64,000 bases of DNA, from NCBI RefSeq assembly GCF_030250645.1, contig NZ_JASSVS010000001.1, positions 700,702 to 764,701 of the forward strand, in the 5' to 3' direction. Below are positions 38,124-46,991 of this stretch, in pieces; position 1 is the first letter of the stretch; the number at the start of each line of letters is the position of its first letter. The translations under genes and the position numbers were made by a program. The notes under the pieces are model-generated. The model searched no databases. It was given only the letters and a program-made list of their open reading frames with translations, and was not told where the DNA came from. The DNA comes from Marinobacter azerbaijanicus. GTDB lineage: Bacteria > Pseudomonadota > Gammaproteobacteria > Pseudomonadales > Oleiphilaceae.

Positions 38124-38421
38124 AGAGCGCCTGTTGCTCTGACATAACGGTATCGCGGAAATAAGGATTGGTTAGCGAGTTGACGGTTACCAAGTCCACA
38201 TCTCGTCCAAGAATGGCTTCCAAGCCGGCTTTCAGGCCGAAATAGTCTGAAGAATATTCGCGAGCCGATAAGCCCTCTTCAAACTCAACAAGTAAATCCA
38301 CATCACTCTCGGGGGTGAATGAGCCACTTGTAGCAGATCCAAACACAGCCAGGTATTTGACGTGGTGCTCCAGACACAAACGCTCTATACCCTGTTGAGC
38401 CTGTTCAATAATCTGATTCAT
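38113..38421 (-). CDS. mntA: MntA-like nucleotidyltransferase antitoxin
   Basis: 102-residue minimal nucleotidyltransferase with the GSX10DXD catalytic motif (FGSATSGSFTPESDVDLLVEF). Pairs with the HepT-like gene that overlaps its 3' end. Start taken at ATG 38421 (GGAAAAG upstream) instead of seven codons earlier. Known MntA proteins AMPylate HepT. Confidence 0.88.
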   Translation of the reverse strand: MNQIIEQAQQGIERLCLEHHVKYLAVFGSATSGSFTPESDVDLLVEFEEGLSAREYSSDYFGLKAGLEAILGRDVDLVTVNSLTNPYFRDTVMSEQQALYAA

Positions 38422-38502
38422 GGCTATCTTTTCCAAATTCAAACGTAGTAAGTCATTCTATCTGAAGATACTGCTTCACCATAGAACTTGAAATAACGCG
38501 AT

Positions 38503-39912
38503 TCAGCCCGGAATAAGAATGTTAGAGTTCAGGTTGCCGTTGAGTATGTTTTTTAAAGCCCGCTTAGCACCGGCATCCCCGTGAACAATCCGGATCTCCG
38601 AGGGCGGCACCTCAATACCACTCATAAACCGCACCAGATCCGACTGCCCCGCGTGGGCCGAATAACCACCCACCTGATGTATTTGTGCGCGGATATCGTA
38701 CCGCTCGCAATCCAGCTCCACCCAACCGCCACGGGGCCCGTATTTCAGAATGTCCCGCCCCGGAGTCCCTTTCGCCTGGTAACCCACGAACAGCACATCA
38801 TTGCGCTCATCCGCCAGCATGGCCTTGAGATAATTCACTACTCTGCCACCGGCGCACATACCAGAGCCCGTCAGCACCACGCAAGGACGGTGTGATTCTG
38901 CCAGGTAGTCGACGGCGTTGAGGTGGTCTTCGTGGGAGTTGATAACGGTGAGTTGCTCGAAAGACAGCGGGTGCCGGCCCTGGTTGACCAGCTCTATGGC
39001 TTCGGCATCCCAGAAGGGTTTCAGATCGCGGTAGATTCGGGTGAAGGTGGCGGCGAGGGGGGAGTCGACAACGATTTCGAGGTTGTTCCAGGTCTCAGTA
39101 GTTATGGGGTCTGACCCCAAGGGGTCAGACCCCTTGCCAAATTCCCCAATCAACCCCTCAATCTCATACAACAACTCCTGCGTCCGCCCAATACTGAACG
39201 CCGGAATCAACACCGTGCCGCCATCCGCAAGCGCATGCTCCAACACGGCCTTGAGCCGATAACGCCTGTCTTCCCGGCTCTCGTGATCCTTGTCACCGTA
39301 GGTGCTCTCAATCACCACCCGGTCCGCCCGCTCCGGCGGCTGTGGCTCTGGCAACAACGGCGCATGGGGTGCACCAAGGTCGCCACTGAACACAATCCGC
39401 TCGAACTCGCCGCCGCACTCCGCTTCGCATTCCACATAGGCCGAACCCAGAATGTGCCCTGCCCTCTGCAAACGCACGGAAAGCGATTCGTCCTTACCAT
39501 CAAACACCGAATGCCACTGCCCGTAAGGCACCGGCACAATCCGGGACCGAATCAGCCCCAGCACCCGCTCAATCAACGCCCGGTCGCGGGTGAAGCCAAT
39601 TTTCAGGGCATCCTCAAGAATCTCCGGCAGCATAATGGCCGAAGGCTCGGAACAGATAATCGGCCCCTCGAAACCGGCCGCAAGCAGATAGGGAATCCGC
39701 CCCACATGGTCGATGTGCACATGGGTAACCACCAGCGCACGGATGTGGCCGATGGGAAAATCAATGGAAAGGTCCGAGGCATTGGCGCCGTTCCCGGCTT
39801 CCTCGCCCTGGAAAAGGCCGCAATCAATCAGAATTCCGGAGTTGCCAACAACCAGTTCGTGGCAGGAACCGGTTACGCCTGTCACCGCTCCGTGGTGTTT
39901 TATGTCGATCAT
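38503..39912 (-). CDS. MBL-fold/beta-CASP hydrolase (RNA-processing type)
   Basis: 469 residues. Metallo-beta-lactamase domain with HXHXDH (THVHIDHVGR, about 82-91), a beta-CASP domain, the GSGMCAGGR motif and a C-terminal RNA-specificity region ending HQVGGYSAHAGQSDL. Homologues are related to CPSF-73/RNase J-like nucleases; the substrate here is unknown. A GGGGTC palindrome is inserted in frame near residues 259-268 (GKGSDPLGSDPITT), without breaking the frame. Confidence 0.85.
   Translation of the reverse strand: MIDIKHHGAVTGVTGSCHELVVGNSGILIDCGLFQGEEAGNGANASDLSIDFPIGHIRALVVTHVHIDHVGRIPYLLAAGFEGPIICSEPSAIMLPEILEDALKIGFTRDRALIERVLGLIRSRIVPVPYGQWHSVFDGKDESLSVRLQRAGHILGSAYVECEAECGGEFERIVFSGDLGAPHAPLLPEPQPPERADRVVIESTYGDKDHESREDRRYRLKAVLEHALADGGTVLIPAFSIGRTQELLYEIEGLIGEFGKGSDPLGSDPITTETWNNLEIVVDSPLAATFTRIYRDLKPFWDAEAIELVNQGRHPLSFEQLTVINSHEDHLNAVDYLAESHRPCVVLTGSGMCAGGRVVNYLKAMLADERNDVLFVGYQAKGTPGRDILKYGPRGGWVELDCERYDIRAQIHQVGGYSAHAGQSDLVRFMSGIEVPPSEIRIVHGDAGAKRALKNILNGNLNSNILIPG
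39107..39134. repeat. GGGGTCTGACCCC palindrome inside a coding gene
   Basis: GGGGTCTGACCCC, AA, GGGGTCAGACCCC in tandem inverted form within the MBL-hydrolase gene, read in frame as repeated Gly-Ser-Asp-Pro. The same motif occurs at 27681-27740. Confidence 0.75.
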
Positions 39913-39952
39913 TACAACCTTCCTTGTTATTTAAAGACCGTTCTCCAGGTGC

Positions 39953-40049
39953 TTGTCGGATTACGGCTTCGCCTAATCCGACCTACAACTCCCAATGCCG
40001 ACAATGCCAACGTAGGTCGGATTAGGCCCTCCGGGCCGTAATCCGACAA
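39953..40049. repeat. inverted REP pair; the second is the left end of composite repeat copy E
   Basis: REPs at 39953-39986 and 40012-40049, followed by the conserved linker (CAAAAGTCACCCACAAAG) to the long palindrome. They occupy the gene-free stretch after the MBL gene. Confidence 0.85.
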
Positions 40050-40077
40050 ACGCAAAAGTCACCCACAAAGCCAGAAT

Positions 40078-40172
40078 CGGCCCGGGGGTGGGGGTACCTT
40101 TTCTGCCAGAAAAAGGTGTCTGAGCGAAGCGAGTTCTTTTTCCAAAGAAAAGGTGCGCCTGCCGCCGGGCCA
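40078..40172. repeat. ~98-bp long palindrome, copy E
   Basis: Same core as copies B and F. The right arm is partly changed (AGGTGCGCCTGCCGCC) so pairing is weaker. Right linker with ATCAGGCTAT is conserved but no REP follows. Confidence 0.85.
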
Positions 40173-40239
40173 GGCTCCATACCTATCAGGCTATAGCGAC
40201 AAAAGGATAAACTGAAAATATCCTCCAAAGGGGATAAAC

Positions 40240-40395
40240 ATGAAAATCACATCACCCAAACTACTCGCCCAGGCGTTAAAAAATGCACGCACCGACAAAA
40301 AACTGACTCAGCAAAAAAAACAGCTGAGCAGATCGGCATTAAACAATCAACAATCTCAGGCTTCGAAAATCAGGCGGCGTGGCCTCGCTTGGAAT
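40240..40395 (+). pseudogene. frameshifted and truncated HipB-like antitoxin
   Basis: Frame from ATG 40240 encodes ITSPKLLAQALKNARTDKKL, then TQQ, the start of a HipB-type Cro/XRE antitoxin. At an A8 run (40313-40320) the reading frame changes: the next frame reads AEQIGIKQSTISGFENQ, the expected recognition helices, and then hits a stop at about 40402 instead of completing the family C-terminus. A slip in the A tract plus loss of the 3' end explains both. No hipA follows. Confidence 0.75.
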
Positions 40396-40630
40396 GTGTT
40401 TGATCGCCCTGCCCTGCCAACAAGCCCCGAACGCTGATATCTTCATCCAGCGAGTCCCAGTGAATGCCATAAACGCTCAGCTCAAAGTCATCCCGGGCGT
40501 TCTGGTCAGCGTGAAGCAGACGAGGAAACCAAGCCAGCGGAGCACCTATTGTGCGACCGTCCGAAAGCATGACCCAGAGATTGTCCTCATCGAACCAAGC
40601 TTTTTCAGGCGAAATAGTCATGCCAAGCAC
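40370..40630 (-). CDS. DUF2442 domain protein
   Basis: 86 residues: ISPEKAWFDEDNLWVMLSDG, then RTIGAPLAWFPRLLHA, typical of DUF2442, and a tail that runs into the broken hipB-like gene on the opposite strand. Overlaps the upstream DUF4160 gene by about 26 bp. DUF4160/DUF2442 pairs behave like small two-gene modules and are sometimes proposed as toxin-antitoxin systems; this is not proven. Confidence 0.85.
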   Translation of the reverse strand: MLGMTISPEKAWFDEDNLWVMLSDGRTIGAPLAWFPRLLHADQNARDDFELSVYGIHWDSLDEDISVRGLLAGQGDQTHSKRGHAA

Positions 40631-40847
40631 CCTCTAACAATTTCTGATTTTGTTCCGTCACCTCCAACAATACCCGAATCGTTCGGGCATCAAAACCATC
40701 ATTCCGCGCCAAAGATACTGAAGGCGATAGCCAGAACTTTGCTTCTTTGCCCGCTGCACGAACATGAATATGAGCTGGCTCTAGCGGATTACCTTCATTC
40801 GAGTAAAAAAAGAACTTGAAACCTTGATACCTGAAAATTACTGGCAT
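40605..40847 (-). CDS. DUF4160 domain protein
   Basis: 80 residues, starting MPVIFRYQGFKFFFYSNEGN with PLEPAHIHVRAAGKEAKFWL, the DUF4160 signature. ATG 40847 with AGGA upstream is preferred to nine codons earlier. First gene of the DUF4160-DUF2442 pair. Low GC for this region, and bracketed by composite repeat copies E and F. Confidence 0.87.
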   Translation of the reverse strand: MPVIFRYQGFKFFFYSNEGNPLEPAHIHVRAAGKEAKFWLSPSVSLARNDGFDARTIRVLLEVTEQNQKLLEGAWHDYFA

Positions 40848-40929
40848 GCAGTCCTCGCAAATTTCAACAACCACTTCTGCCCGATATGGCTTCCAAGAAA
40901 TTTACCACATATCCCGGGACTTGCGTGGT

Positions 40930-40966
40930 TGTCGGATTACGATCCGATGGGCCTAATTCGACTTAT
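40930..40966. repeat. degenerate REP, left end of composite repeat copy F
   Basis: TGTCGGATTACGATCCGATG, then GGCCTAATTCGAC: recognisably a REP but several pairs are broken. Joined to copy F by a linker. Confidence 0.65.
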
Positions 40967-40989
40967 GGGAGATGCCCTCAAAAGCTCGA

Positions 40990-41089
40990 TCGGCCCGGAG
41001 GTGGGGGTACCTTTTCTGCCAGAAAAAGGTGTCTGAGCGAAGCGAGTTCTTTTTCCAAAGAAAAGGTAGCCCTGCCGCCGGGCCAGGCT
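40990..41089. repeat. ~98-bp long palindrome, copy F
   Basis: GGCCCGGAGGTGGGGGTACC arm, the standard core and a right arm AGGTAGCCCTGCCGCCGGGC with partial pairing. The conserved right linker ends CTATCAGGCTAACG before the next REP. Confidence 0.87.
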
Positions 41090-41110
41090 CCACACCTATC
41101 AGGCTAACGG

Positions 41111-41145
41111 GTGTCGGATTACGCCTTTGGCTAATCCGACCTACG
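41111..41145. repeat. REP, right end of composite repeat copy F
   Basis: TGTCGGATTACGCCTTTGGC, then TAATCCGACCTAC, 10 bp beyond the stop codon of the SLC13 gene. Confidence 0.83.
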
Positions 41146-41155
41146 GATAGCCCAG

Positions 41156-42925
41156 TCAAAACCCCCAGACGAAGGGGATCAGGGAGATGGCTGTTGCGCC
41201 TACCAGCAGGCTCAGTGGGAAGCCCAGGCGGACATAGTCCATGAACTGGTAGCGGCCTGGGCCGTAGACCATCAGGTTGGTCTGGTAGCCCAAAGGGGTA
41301 ATGAACGAGGCTGAGGCGGCGAACATCACCGCTACCGCGAAGGGCAGGAAATTTACGCCCAACTGCTCAGACACCGCTAACGCAATGGGAAACATCAGCA
41401 CCGCAGCCGCGTTGTTGGTAATCGCTTCGGTGAAGGCGGCGGTCAGTATATAAACCAGCGCCAGCGCCAGCCAGGGCGTCAACGGGCCGAAAAGGCCCAG
41501 CAAGCTGGTAGCCACCCACTGTGCCCCGCCCGTCTCGGTCATGGCGGTACCCAGGGCAAACGAAGCGGCAATCACCACCAGCACCGGCAGATCCACACTG
41601 CGGCGGGCACGGCTGGCAGTGATACAACCCGTCATGATCATCGCACCGGCGGCCAGAAAAGCGGCTGCAATAATCTGCAGCAGGCCCGAAGCACTGGCCA
41701 GAACCATCAACAACAGAATGCCAAGCGCCCGGGGCGCCCGGTGAAAATCCGGTGGCGTGGAATCGTTAAGGGCGCTGACCAGCAGAAAGTCCCGGCGGAA
41801 CCGATACTGCTCCACAAACTGATGGCTGGCCTCCAGCAACAGGGTGTCCCCCATTTTGAAGGTAATATCCCCCAGCTTCCCCGGCACACGTTTACCCTCG
41901 CGGGAAACGGACAGGATTGCCGCATTGAAGCGGGTACGGAAACGACTTTCCCGCACCGTCTTGCCCAAGGCCGGGAATTCCTGGCCCAGAACCACCTCCA
42001 CCAGGCAGCGCTGATGGTTGGCCAGATCCAGCTTCTGGATACTGGCCTGGGCGGGTTTCAGGCCCTGAATCCGGCGCAGCTCACTGGCGCACTCCGGCGC
42101 CCCCACAAAATACAGCTTGTCGCCAGGCTGCAGCATCCGGTCCGGCTCCACCGCCGTAATCAGCCGGCCACCCCGGTCGATCTCCGTCAGGTAGCCGTAA
42201 TTCAGTGCCCGCAGACCGGCCTGGGCCACTGTCTTGCCTACAAGAGGCCCGGTAGCGTCCACTTCAACCTCAACGCCGTATTCCCGAACCTGCTCCAGCT
42301 CTTCCTTCATGCCGCCGCGGTCCGGCAGAATACGGGAAGCCACCAGAACCAGATAACATCCACCTACCAGCAACAACGGCACACCCACCCAGGCCAGCTC
42401 GAACAGCCCCAGGTTAATCCCCAGCCGTGTCTGCAGCATGCCATCCACCACCAGATTGGTACTGGTACCGATCAGCGTGCAGGTGCCCCCCAGAATGGCA
42501 GCGTAACTCAGGGGCAAGAGAAGGCGGGAGGACGGAATACCCAAGCGTTGGGCCCAGTCCTGAATGGCGGGGATAAACATCGCCACAACGGCAGTATTGT
42601 TCATAAAACCACTGAGAATACCAGTGGGTACCAGCATACGCAGTTGAGCGCCGTTTTCGGTTTTGGGGTGCCCCAGCAGCAAACGGGCAATCCACTGCAC
42701 CGCCCCGGTTTCCTTCAGGCCAGCGGCCACCACATAAAGCGTTGCAATGGTAATCACACCCGGGTTACCGAAACCCGCCAACGCCTCAACCGGCCCCAGA
42801 ATGCCGGTTATCAGCAGGAAGGCCAGGGCCGCCATCAACACCAGATCGGCCGACACCCGGGTAATCACCAGCGCAGCAAGAACCGTAAACAGGGTTAGCA
42901 GGGTAACAATGGCTTCCCATGCCAT
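41156..42925 (-). CDS. SLC13 family permease with TrkA-C domains
   Basis: 589 residues. About ten or more membrane helices, split by two RCK_C/TrkA-C-type cytoplasmic domains (about 205-290 and 300-380). SLC13/DASS proteins of this build carry divalent anions, and several bacterial ones are sulfate permeases. It lies 6 bp after cysC, so sulfate import is a reasonable inference. Confidence 0.85.
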   Translation of the reverse strand: MAWEAIVTLLTLFTVLAALVITRVSADLVLMAALAFLLITGILGPVEALAGFGNPGVITIATLYVVAAGLKETGAVQWIARLLLGHPKTENGAQLRMLVPTGILSGFMNNTAVVAMFIPAIQDWAQRLGIPSSRLLLPLSYAAILGGTCTLIGTSTNLVVDGMLQTRLGINLGLFELAWVGVPLLLVGGCYLVLVASRILPDRGGMKEELEQVREYGVEVEVDATGPLVGKTVAQAGLRALNYGYLTEIDRGGRLITAVEPDRMLQPGDKLYFVGAPECASELRRIQGLKPAQASIQKLDLANHQRCLVEVVLGQEFPALGKTVRESRFRTRFNAAILSVSREGKRVPGKLGDITFKMGDTLLLEASHQFVEQYRFRRDFLLVSALNDSTPPDFHRAPRALGILLLMVLASASGLLQIIAAAFLAAGAMIMTGCITASRARRSVDLPVLVVIAASFALGTAMTETGGAQWVATSLLGLFGPLTPWLALALVYILTAAFTEAITNNAAAVLMFPIALAVSEQLGVNFLPFAVAVMFAASASFITPLGYQTNLMVYGPGRYQFMDYVRLGFPLSLLVGATAISLIPFVWGF

Positions 42926-42931
42926 AGGGAC

Positions 42932-43552
42932 TTATGCTCCGGGAGCGTGGGAGGGGGTAAAGATCAGTTGCCGATCCAGCAGGTAGCTGATTAAACGGTT
43001 CACACAGTCATCAACCGACATCTTCGAGGTGTCCAGACGAACTTCCGGGCGTTCCGGAGTTTCATAGGGCGAATCAATGCCTGTAAAGTGCTTGATCTTG
43101 CCGGCCCTGGCCTTCTCATACAGCCCCTTCGGATCCCGCTGTTCGCAGGTCTCAAGTGGTGTGTCCATGAACACTTCAATAAACTCCCCCGCCGGAAACA
43201 GATTACGCACCAAGCGCCTATCGCTGGTGAACGGAGAAATAAACGCGCTGAGCACAATCACGCCGGAATCGGTAAACAGCTTGCTCACCTCGCCAATACG
43301 GCGAATGTTCTCAACCCGGTCTTCATCGGAAAACCCAAGATCCTTGTTCAGCCCGTGGCGGACATTGTCGCCGTCCAACAGAAAGGTGTGGTAACCGCGC
43401 TCGAACAGGGCCACATCCAGCGCATTGGCAATGGTGGACTTGCCGGAACCACTCAGGCCGGTGAACCACAACAGACAGGGGCTCTGGTTCTTGATGGAAG
43501 CGCGATCCGCGCGGGTGACTTTCTGGTGATGCCAGACAATATTTTCAGACAT
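42932..43552 (-). CDS. cysC: adenylylsulfate kinase
   Basis: 206 residues. Phosphorylates adenylylsulfate to PAPS. P-loop [12 protein letters not shown] (about 33-44), the [10 protein letters not shown] segment and the [16 protein letters not shown] motif are all present. Upstream of the SLC13 permease on the same strand. A stand-alone cysC within a polysaccharide locus would fit PAPS supply for sulfation, but no sulfotransferase is seen in the window. Confidence 0.95.
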   Translation of the reverse strand: MSENIVWHHQKVTRADRASIKNQSPCLLWFTGLSGSGKSTIANALDVALFERGYHTFLLDGDNVRHGLNKDLGFSDEDRVENIRRIGEVSKLFTDSGVIVLSAFISPFTSDRRLVRNLFPAGEFIEVFMDTPLETCEQRDPKGLYEKARAGKIKHFTGIDSPYETPERPEVRLDTSKMSVDDCVNRLISYLLDRQLIFTPSHAPGA

Positions 43553-43642
43553 TAAACAGCAATCCTGCTTTTAAATTTAATTATGTTGTAGCTAGTCAGA
43601 ACCGTTTTTTCTCGTCACCTGACACGCCCTCCGAAGGTTCGA

Positions 43643-43741
43643 TCGGCTCGGCGGTGGGGGTACCTTTTCTGCCAGAAAAAGGTGTCTGAGCGAAGCGAGT
43701 TCTTTTTCCAAAGAAAAGGTACCCCTGCCGCCGGGCCAGCC
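43643..43741. repeat. ~98-bp long palindrome, copy G
   Basis: Arms GGCTCGGCGGTGGGGGTACC and GGTACCCCTGCCGCCGGGCC, standard core. The left REP is lost; the right linker contains GCAGGCTA. Confidence 0.87.
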
Positions 43742-43762
43742 ACCCAAAGTGCAGGCTACATG

Positions 43763-43797
43763 ATGTCGGATTACGCCTTCGGCTAATCCGACCTACC
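43763..43797. repeat. REP, right end of composite repeat copy G
   Basis: TGTCGGATTACGCCTTCGGC, then TAATCCGACCTAC, two bases from the stop codon of the WbpM/PglF-like gene. Confidence 0.85.
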
Positions 43798-43798
43798 C

Positions 43799-45763
43799 CT
43801 ACACTGACAGGCGGCGCACCTTCGAATCATCCTGTTGCCCGGCAGCGGCAATATCCGACTGGCCGTTACACCAAACCAGGTCTTCCAGATCGCCGTTCGG
43901 TGCATAACCGGTCTTCGCGTTTTTCAGTACCTCTATCACCGCACTGCAATCGAACGTCTGGCTGGCACGCTGAAGCTGGCTGAGGAATTCTTCCACCTGC
44001 TCCCAGGCCAGAGACACTTCCCGCGCCATCATGATTCGGGGGTGCGAGGTGCCCTGGGGGTCGTCACCAATCAGCAGCTCTTCGAAAAGCTTCTCTCCGG
44101 GGCGCAAACCGGTATAGACCACTTCAATATCACCACTGGGGTCGTCCTCGGTTTTCTCTTCGAGCCCCATCAGATGAATCATCTTCCGGGCCAGGTCCGC
44201 AATTTTCACCGGCTCTCCCATATCCAGCACAAACACTTCGCCGCCCACGCCAATACTGCCTGCCTGCAGCACAAGCTGGCTGGCTTCGGGGATGGTCATA
44301 AAGTAACGGATAATATCCGGATGGGTGACGGTAATCGGGCCGCCATCGCGAATCTGATCCCGGAACAGGGGCACCACGGAACCGGAGGAACCAAGCACGT
44401 TACCAAAGCGGACCATGGAGAAAACCGTCTTCTGCTGCCGTTGTGCCAACGCCTGCAACACCAGCTCCGCCAGCCTCTTGCTGGCACCCATCACATTGGT
44501 GGGACGTACTGCCTTGTCTGTTGAAATCAACACGAACCGTTCAACACCAGCAGCAACGGCCGCTTCGGCAGTGTGCCAGGTGCCAAATACGTTGTTCTGA
44601 ATCCCTTCAATGACATTGTGTTCCACCAACGGCACATGCTTATAGGCCGCGGCGTGATAAACCGTCTGAACACCAAACGCCCTCATCACAGTTTCACAAC
44701 GGCGCCGATGGTTTACGTTACCAAGCAGCGGGTGCAGCTCCACCCCCAGCCCTTCAATCTGGTTGATGGAACTCAGCTCCCGTTCGATGGCATACAGGGA
44801 AAACTCGGACTGCTCGAAGAGCACCAGCGAACGCGGGCGGTGGCGAATGATCTGGCGGCACAGCTCCGAACCGATTGAACCTCCGGCACCGGTAACCATC
44901 ACGGACTTCTGGTACAGGCTCTTGGCTACAACTGCAGAATCCGGCCGAACCGGGTCCCGCCCCAGCAGATCTTCAATTTCCAGATCCCGGATATCATTGA
45001 TCCGAGCCTGACCGGCCACCAGCTCTGACATAGAGGGGACTGTCTGAACTGGAATCGATAACGGCTCCAGTTGCTTCAGCAACTTCTTGCGATCAATCTT
45101 GGTATCTTCGTCCAGTGCCAGCAAAATTCGCTGTACTCGATGCTTGGGCAAATGCTTGGCGATGTGATTAATGCTCATCACCGGCAGACCATTGATGGTG
45201 GACTTATGGTTTGCCCGGTCAAATGTCACGAAAACTGCCGGCCGGTACTCCGTGCCTTGCTCAAGAGCAGACGCCAACTGCATACCCGTTTCACCAGCCC
45301 CAACAATAGCAACGGCCTCTTTGGCTCTTTGTTTGGGGTGGTTAACAATCATCCGCACACCCAGACGGGTGCCACTTACAAACATGAATGCCAATGCGCC
45401 GTAAATGATAGGGACTGACCTGGGTATGAATACCTGCATCAGGTACCCAAGCACAATCATGCAAAGGGCCGAGGCCATGACCCCGTAAACGATTGTCAGG
45501 AAGGCTTTATCACTGAGATAACGAATGACTGCCCGGTACAACCCAAGCTTGATAAAGACGCCGATAGTCACAACGACGGTGACCAGACACACCAGAAACT
45601 GGTCATAGTTCGGCAACCAGTTTTGCTGCTCCAGCCTTAATGCAAAAGCCGCCCAGAACGCAAAGAACAGAAAAAAGGCGTCTGACAGTACAGAAATAAC
45701 ACGTTTATGCAATCGAGGGAGATTCAGGAACACCCTGATCAACGGATTGCTATTTCCGCGCAT
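43799..45763 (-). CDS. nucleoside-diphosphate-sugar 4,6-dehydratase (WbpM/PglF-like)
   Basis: About 654 residues. N-terminal membrane region of four helices (about 20-140), a linker fold, then an extended SDR catalytic domain (from about 285) with VTGAGGSIGSELCRQ and the YHAAAYKHVPLVE and STDKAVRPTNVMGASKR motifs. It converts UDP-GlcNAc to a 4-keto-6-deoxy sugar. Start at ATG 45763 (MRGNSNPL) is preferred to 45823. Last gene of the long operon and end of the PglC-D-E-F-like set. Confidence 0.9.
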   Translation of the reverse strand: MRGNSNPLIRVFLNLPRLHKRVISVLSDAFFLFFAFWAAFALRLEQQNWLPNYDQFLVCLVTVVVTIGVFIKLGLYRAVIRYLSDKAFLTIVYGVMASALCMIVLGYLMQVFIPRSVPIIYGALAFMFVSGTRLGVRMIVNHPKQRAKEAVAIVGAGETGMQLASALEQGTEYRPAVFVTFDRANHKSTINGLPVMSINHIAKHLPKHRVQRILLALDEDTKIDRKKLLKQLEPLSIPVQTVPSMSELVAGQARINDIRDLEIEDLLGRDPVRPDSAVVAKSLYQKSVMVTGAGGSIGSELCRQIIRHRPRSLVLFEQSEFSLYAIERELSSINQIEGLGVELHPLLGNVNHRRRCETVMRAFGVQTVYHAAAYKHVPLVEHNVIEGIQNNVFGTWHTAEAAVAAGVERFVLISTDKAVRPTNVMGASKRLAELVLQALAQRQQKTVFSMVRFGNVLGSSGSVVPLFRDQIRDGGPITVTHPDIIRYFMTIPEASQLVLQAGSIGVGGEVFVLDMGEPVKIADLARKMIHLMGLEEKTEDDPSGDIEVVYTGLRPGEKLFEELLIGDDPQGTSHPRIMMAREVSLAWEQVEEFLSQLQRASQTFDCSAVIEVLKNAKTGYAPNGDLEDLVWCNGQSDIAAAGQQDDSKVRRLSV

Positions 45764-45780
45764 TACCAACTTGTCCCTGC

Positions 45781-46956
45781 TCAACCGGCAGCCTCCTCCA
45801 TCACTCGCACCAGCACCTCGCATGTGAGCTGGATTTCGTCAGCTGTCAGCGTAGGGTGAACCAAAAACATCAAGCTGGTTCTCCCCAGCTCGCTAGCTAC
45901 TGGCAAACGTTGCGCTGGAGCCATACCCGCCTCACTAATTGCCTTTTCAAAATAGACTTCCGAGCAGGAACCTGAAAAACATGGTACACCTGCACCAACA
46001 ATTTCAGAGAGCACTCTATCCCTGTCCCAACCACGTTTCAGGGCTACAGGCTCTACAAAAACATAGCACTTATACCCAGCATGGCCGATATCCTCAGGAA
46101 CATCAGGCACACGCAGCCCATTACACTCTCTTGCTGCCTGCCAAATAGATTCGCAATTCGCGCGGCGGCGTTCAGTCCACTCTGGCATACGTCGCAACTG
46201 AATCCGGCCAATGGCAGCTTGCATTTCAGTCATCCGCCAGTTCGTACCAAAACTTTCGTGCAGCCACCGAAAGCCTGGCGGATGCTCTCGCTCATAGACC
46301 GCATCCCAGCTTTTACCATGGTCTTTGTAGGACCACATGCGTGACCACAGTTCACGGTCATTTGTGGTCACCATGCCACCCTCACCGCCGGTGGTCATTA
46401 TCTTGTCCTGGCAGAAAGACCAGGCCGCAACGTGCCCGAGAGAACCTACCGGTTTACCCTTGTAGGTTGCTCCATGGGCTTGCGCGCAGTCCTCTATTAC
46501 CGACAGGTCATGGCGGCACGCCAGTTCATTCAGGCTATCCATATCACAGGGCCAGCCCGCAAGGTGGACAGCGATAATCGCCCTGGTCTTCTCGGTGATC
46601 AATGGGGCAACCGTCTCTGCGGTAATCACCTGGGAATCAGAATTCACGTCTGCAAATACTGGCCAGGCACCTGCATTAACAATACACGTTACCGATGCCA
46701 GGAAAGTTCGGGAAGTGACAATAACTTCATCACCAGCGCCAATACCTAATCCTTTCAGGGCAAGATCGAGTGCCACCGTGCCGTTGGCAACTGCAACGGC
46801 ATAATCAGTGCCGGCAAATTCCGCGAATTCACGCTCGAATTTACGACATTCCTGGCCGGTCCAGTAATTCACTCGGTTGGAGAGCAGCACGCGGGAAACC
46901 GCATTAGCCTCTTCTTGAGTGTAGGAAGGCCAGGGAGAAAATGGTGTATTCAGCAT
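45781..46956 (-). CDS. DegT/DnrJ/EryC1/StrS aminotransferase (PglE-like)
   Basis: 391 residues with ATG 46956 (NTPFSPWPSYTQEEANAV). PLP enzyme of sugar amination, with the catalytic Lys in WSFCQDKIMTTGGEGGMV and the GTVALDLALKGLG substrate region. Context (next to a PglD-like acetyltransferase and PglF-like dehydratase) suggests amination of UDP-4-keto-6-deoxy-GlcNAc. A longer N-terminal frame is open but lacks family similarity. Confidence 0.88.
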   Translation of the reverse strand: MLNTPFSPWPSYTQEEANAVSRVLLSNRVNYWTGQECRKFEREFAEFAGTDYAVAVANGTVALDLALKGLGIGAGDEVIVTSRTFLASVTCIVNAGAWPVFADVNSDSQVITAETVAPLITEKTRAIIAVHLAGWPCDMDSLNELACRHDLSVIEDCAQAHGATYKGKPVGSLGHVAAWSFCQDKIMTTGGEGGMVTTNDRELWSRMWSYKDHGKSWDAVYEREHPPGFRWLHESFGTNWRMTEMQAAIGRIQLRRMPEWTERRRANCESIWQAARECNGLRVPDVPEDIGHAGYKCYVFVEPVALKRGWDRDRVLSEIVGAGVPCFSGSCSEVYFEKAISEAGMAPAQRLPVASELGRTSLMFLVHPTLTADEIQLTCEVLVRVMEEAAG

Positions 46957-46991
46957 TCTGACGCCTTTTTGATTCAAAAGTGCAACCACGG

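Noticed and set aside
40370..40630. DUF2442 gene as a fusion with the hipB remnant
   Set aside because: They are on opposite strands and merely overlap at their ends.
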